From positions 620,001-684,000 of the forward strand of contig NZ_NPKR01000003.1 in assembly GCF_008329535.1 (NCBI RefSeq): 64,000 nt of DNA, in the 5' to 3' direction. Below, one piece after another: positions 60,880 through 64,000 of this stretch (its first letter is position 1; each line of letters begins with the position of its first letter). This stretch comes from Mycolicibacterium sp. P1-18. Lineage in GTDB: Bacteria > Actinomycetota > Actinomycetes > Mycobacteriales > Mycobacteriaceae. The translations under genes and the position numbers were made by a program. The notes under the pieces were generated by a model. It was given only the letters and a program-made list of their open reading frames with translations, made no database searches and was not told the origin of the DNA.

Positions 60880-62832
60880 ATGAGTGACATTCCGTCGGGC
60901 GCGCTCGACACCGGACAGTCCAAGGCGGTCAGCCTGCTGTCTCGCATCATCCTGCCCCGGCCCGGCGAACCGCTGGACGTGCGCAAGCTCTACATCGAGG
61001 AGTCGGACACCAACGCCCGTCGCGCCCACCCGCCGACGCGCACCACCCTCGAGATCGGCACCGAGTCCGAGGTGTCGTTCGCGACCTACTTCAACGCCTT
61101 CCCGGCCAGCTACTGGCGGCGGTGGTCCATCCTGGAGTCGGTGGTGCTGCGCGTCGAGCTGACCGGCAGCGCCCGCATCGACGTCTACCGCTCCAAGGCC
61201 ACCGGCGCCCGGATCACCGTGGGCGGCACCGAGGCCGTCAGTGCGGACCCGGACAGCCCCGCGGTCACCGAGTTCGAGATCGGGCTGGACCCGTTCGAGG
61301 ACGGCGGCTGGATCTGGTTCGACATCACCACCGACAGCAAGGTGACGGTGCACAGCGCAGGCTGGTACGCACCGATCCCCGCCCCCGGCCGCGCCGACGT
61401 CGCCATCGGGATCCCCACCTTCAACCGGCCGGCGGACGCCGTCAGCGCCCTTGCGGCCCTGACGTCGGACCCGCTGGTCGACGAGGTGATCTCCGCGGTG
61501 ATCGTGACCGACCAGGGCACCAGCAAGGCCAAGGACAATCCCGGTTTCACCGAAGCGGCTGCGGCCCTTGGCAATCGGCTGACGATCCACGACCAGCCCA
61601 ACCTCGGCGGATCTGGCGGCTACAGCCGGGTGATGTACGAGGCGCTGAAGAACACCACTTGCGAACAGATCCTGTTCATGGACGACGACATCCGCATCGA
61701 GCCCGACTCCATCCTGCGGGCGCTCGCGTTCAACCGCTTCGCCAAGATCCCGACCCTGGTCGGTGGGCAGATGCTCAACCTGCAGGAGCCGTCGCACCTG
61801 CACGTCATGGGTGAGATGGTCGGCCAGGCGGACTTCATGTGGACCAACGCCGTCAACACCGAGTACGACCACAACTTCGCGAAGTACCCGCTGGCCGCCG
61901 AAGACGAATACCGCAGCAAGCTTCTGCACCGCCGCGTCGACGTCGACTTCAACGGCTGGTGGATGTGCATGATCCCGCGGTCGGTCGCCGAGGAGCTCGG
62001 TCAGCCGCTGCCGCTGTTCATCAAGTGGGACGACTGCGAATACGGCTTGCGCGCAGGCGAACACGGCTATCCGACGGTGACGCTGCCGGGTGCGGCCATC
62101 TGGCACATGGCGTGGAGCGACAAGGACGACGCCATCGACTGGCAGGCGTACTTCCACCTGCGCAACCGGTTGGTGGTGGCCGCCATGCACTGGGACGGCA
62201 GCGTCGCGGGACTGGTCGCCAGCCATCTCAAGGCCACGATCAAACACCTTCTGTGCCTTGAGTATTCGACGGTGGCCATTCAGAACAAGGCGATGGACGA
62301 CTTCCTCGCCGGCCCCGACCACATCTTCTCCATCCTGGAGTCCGCGCTGCCCGCGGTGCGCAAGATGCGCTCGGAGTTCCCCGACGCGGTGGTGCTGCCG
62401 AGCGCTACTTCGCTGCCGACCCCGTCGGACAAGCGGTGGCGCAAGAAGGTCCAGATCCCCGTCAGTCCGGTGTCAATCGCAATTCGTCTGTCGCGCGGCG
62501 TGCTTCACCAGCTGAAGGCCCACGATCCGCAGCACCACGTGCGGCCGCAGATCAACGTCGCCACCCAGGACGCCCGGTGGTTCTCGCTGTCGCGCGTCGA
62601 CGGCGTCACCGTCACCACCGCCGACGGCCGCGGCGTCGTCTACCGCCAGCGTGACCGCGACAAGATGTTCGGGCTGCTGCGCGAATCCCTGAAGCGGCAA
62701 GGTTTGCTGCTCCGCAAGTTCAACCGGATGCGCAAGGTCTACCGCGGCGCACTCCCCGAGCTGACCAGCACGCAGAAGTGGGAGACCGTGCTGCTGCCCG
62801 CGGCGAAGGCTCCGGCGGAAGTGTCCCGGTGA
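60880..62832 (+). CDS. glfT2: Galactofuranosyltransferase GlfT2
   Basis: A 650-residue bifunctional galactofuranosyltransferase that polymerises the galactan with alternating beta-1,5 and beta-1,6 links. An N-terminal beta-barrel (about 1-150) precedes the GT2 fold: VAIGIPTFNRPADAVSAL, QPNLGGSGGYSRVMYEAL, the metal-binding FMDDDIRIEPDSILRALAF and the catalytic IKWDDCEYGLRAGEHGY. A helical C-terminus follows. ATG 60880 starts two bases after the glf stop; the very long frame upstream is a shadow of glf. Confidence 0.96.
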   Translation: MSDIPSGALDTGQSKAVSLLSRIILPRPGEPLDVRKLYIEESDTNARRAHPPTRTTLEIGTESEVSFATYFNAFPASYWRRWSILESVVLRVELTGSARIDVYRSKATGARITVGGTEAVSADPDSPAVTEFEIGLDPFEDGGWIWFDITTDSKVTVHSAGWYAPIPAPGRADVAIGIPTFNRPADAVSALAALTSDPLVDEVISAVIVTDQGTSKAKDNPGFTEAAAALGNRLTIHDQPNLGGSGGYSRVMYEALKNTTCEQILFMDDDIRIEPDSILRALAFNRFAKIPTLVGGQMLNLQEPSHLHVMGEMVGQADFMWTNAVNTEYDHNFAKYPLAAEDEYRSKLLHRRVDVDFNGWWMCMIPRSVAEELGQPLPLFIKWDDCEYGLRAGEHGYPTVTLPGAAIWHMAWSDKDDAIDWQAYFHLRNRLVVAAMHWDGSVAGLVASHLKATIKHLLCLEYSTVAIQNKAMDDFLAGPDHIFSILESALPAVRKMRSEFPDAVVLPSATSLPTPSDKRWRKKVQIPVSPVSIAIRLSRGVLHQLKAHDPQHHVRPQINVATQDARWFSLSRVDGVTVTTADGRGVVYRQRDRDKMFGLLRESLKRQGLLLRKFNRMRKVYRGALPELTSTQKWETVLLPAAKAPAEVSR

Positions 62833-63359
62833 CCGACACCCTGCGGGGCGAGGACGCGGCTCTGGTCGCCGTGCAGTCGACCCTCGCCGGACGCCCCGGC
62901 GTCCTCCCGGGCGCCCGGGCGCTGTCGCACTTCGGCGAGCACAGCGCCGGCTGGATCGGTGTGTCCGTCCTCGGAGCGCTGCTGCAGCCCGCGCGCCGGC
63001 GGGTCTGGCTCACGGCCGGGGTGGGGGCGTTCCTCGCCCATGCCGCCGCGGTCGTCGTCAAGAGGGTCGTCAAGCGCCAGCGTCCACACCATCCGTCGAT
63101 CGCCGTGAACGTCGCGACGCCGAGCCGGTTGAGCTTCCCCTCGGCCCACGCGACGTCGACCACCGCGGCCGCCATCCTGCTGGGCAAGGCCTCGGGGCTG
63201 CCGTTGCCGTGGCTGCTGGTGCCGCCGATGGCGTTGTCGCGCCTGGTGCTCGGCGTGCACTATCCGACCGACGTGCTCACGGGAGTGGCAGTCGGCACGG
63301 TCGTCGCCAAGACGGTCGGGGCGGTTGCGGACCGGAAGGAAACAGGTGAGCGCGCATGA
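62829..63359 (+). CDS. PAP2-family phosphatase (DPPR phosphatase, Rv3807c-like)
   Basis: A 176-residue membrane phosphatase. The PAP2 motifs are VVKRVVKRQRPHHPS, SFPSAHATSTTAAA and SRLVLGVHYPTDVLTG. In M. tuberculosis this gene is assigned to removing phosphate from decaprenylphosphoryl-5-phosphoribose on the way to the arabinose donor. GTG start overlapping the glfT2 stop, and overlapped by ubiA, so the three are coupled. Confidence 0.9.
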   Translation: MTDTLRGEDAALVAVQSTLAGRPGVLPGARALSHFGEHSAGWIGVSVLGALLQPARRRVWLTAGVGAFLAHAAAVVVKRVVKRQRPHHPSIAVNVATPSRLSFPSAHATSTTAAAILLGKASGLPLPWLLVPPMALSRLVLGVHYPTDVLTGVAVGTVVAKTVGAVADRKETGERA

Positions 63360-64000
63360 GTGAGGAAGCTCCCCCGGTGGCGGGCCCGCCGAAGAGCCTC
63401 GCCGCCGGACTGGTCAAGGCGGTCCGACCGCGTCAGTGGGTGAAGAACCTCCTGGTGCTCGCGGCGCCGGTGGCGGCGCTGGGTCGCGACGTCCGATTCG
63501 GCTTCGACGACGGCGTGCACGTCCTGATCGCGTTCGTGGCGTTCAGCCTGGCCGCGTCGTGCGTCTACCTGGTCAACGACGCCCGCGACGTGGAGGCCGA
63601 CCGCGCGCACCCCACCAAGCGCAACCGCCCCATCGCCGCCGGCGTGGTGCCCGTGCCGCTGGCGTACGGCCTGGCGGTGGCGCTGGGCCTGATCTCCATG
63701 GGCCTGTCCTGGTACGTGTCGCCCAACCTGGCCTTGGTCATGGCGATCTACATCTCGGTGCAGATGGCCTACTGCTTCGGGCTCAAGCACCAGGCCGTGC
63801 TCGACATCTGCATCGTGTCGTCGGGCTTCCTGATCCGGGCCATCGCCGGCGGTGTTGCCGCGAACATCCCGCTGTCGCAATGGTTCTTGCTCGTCATGGC
63901 GTTCGGATCGCTGTTCATGGCGGCCGGCAAGCGGTACGCCGAACTGCAACTCGCCGAACGCACCGGCGCCAAGATCCGCAAGTCGCTGGAGCGCTACACC
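63356..64000 (+). CDS. ubiA: Decaprenyl-phosphate phosphoribosyltransferase UbiA, 5' part (runs off the window)
   Basis: The first 215 codons of the UbiA-type prenyltransferase that makes decaprenylphosphoryl-5-phosphoribose, the first committed step to the arabinose donor. The frame is open to the last base. Membrane helices start near residue 30; the first Asp-rich motif VNDARDVEADRAHP and following KRNRPIAAGVV bind the substrates and magnesium, and the second Asp-region begins at FGLKHQAVLDICI. ATG overlaps the previous stop. Confidence 0.95.
   Translation, partial: MSEEAPPVAGPPKSLAAGLVKAVRPRQWVKNLLVLAAPVAALGRDVRFGFDDGVHVLIAFVAFSLAASCVYLVNDARDVEADRAHPTKRNRPIAAGVVPVPLAYGLAVALGLISMGLSWYVSPNLALVMAIYISVQMAYCFGLKHQAVLDICIVSSGFLIRAIAGGVAANIPLSQWFLLVMAFGSLFMAAGKRYAELQLAERTGAKIRKSLERYT

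Overview
The window is high-GC DNA from a mycobacterium, most likely a fast-growing Mycolicibacterium-type species (inference). The backbone is gene-for-gene recognisable as the M. tuberculosis Rv3859c-Rv3806c segment read in reverse: gltB-gltD, PHP protein, ethR/ethA, rraA, the Hns-like Rv3852 homologue, the Rv3850 homologue, espR, Rv3847, glpQ1, bfrB, an LCP protein, a DUF2470 protein, pheA, serS, the Rieske protein, the PlsC pair, the peptidoglycan amidase, erp, glf, glfT2, the DPPR phosphatase and ubiA. Rv numbers are from memory of that genome, not from a search. In M. tuberculosis the ESX-1 locus lies just beyond gltB, so it probably sits just left of this window.

Layout: 1-3.4 kb, glutamate synthase. 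3.6-16 kb, an inserted ten-gene sugar operon on the minus strand with a divergent DeoR-family regulator: ABC importer, GH4 glycosidase, EamA transporter, BadF-type kinase, AgaS-type isomerase/deaminase and GatZ/GatY aldolase. It reads as an Aga (galactosamine) catabolic pathway. 15.5-17 kb, an F420-type oxidoreductase and a mycothiol-transferase-like protein. 17.1-24.3 kb, a type VII secretion accessory island: an espA-espC-espD-like operon with a fourth gene for a membrane-anchored propeller-like protein, a PHP protein, a large putative secreted amidase with a small EspC-like partner, and a WXG100 pair behind a membrane protein. 24.4-29 kb, dinB with a candidate LexA box on its start, the ethR/ethA divergent pair, rraA and the Hns-like protein.

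29-31.7 kb, a copper operon (ycnI-copC-copD and one more membrane protein). 31.8-36.7 kb, the Rv3850 homologue, a Pro-rich exported protein, an ImmA/IrrE peptidase overlapping a DUF6545-type membrane protein, and espR convergent with them. 36.9-37.9 kb, nickel superoxide dismutase sodN with its maturation protease sharing one tiny divergent promoter, plus a 51-residue membrane peptide. 38-48 kb, rhodanese, glpQ1, bfrB with an IdeR-like box, LCP and CPBP proteins, a DUF2470 gene with a second IdeR-like box, pheA and a phosphatase, and envelope proteins. 48-54 kb, serS and enzymes of poorly known function. 54-64 kb, the envelope locus: two acyltransferases, HAD phosphatase, amidase, Erp and the galactan/arabinan precursor operon glf-glfT2-PAP2-ubiA, the last gene running off the window.

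Most interesting points: EspR, known as an activator of espACD in M. tuberculosis, lies about 15 kb from an espACD-like operon; the Aga/GH4 pathway; the IrrE-membrane protein-EspR arrangement; and compact promoters (ethA/ethR, sodN/sodX) that look leaderless.
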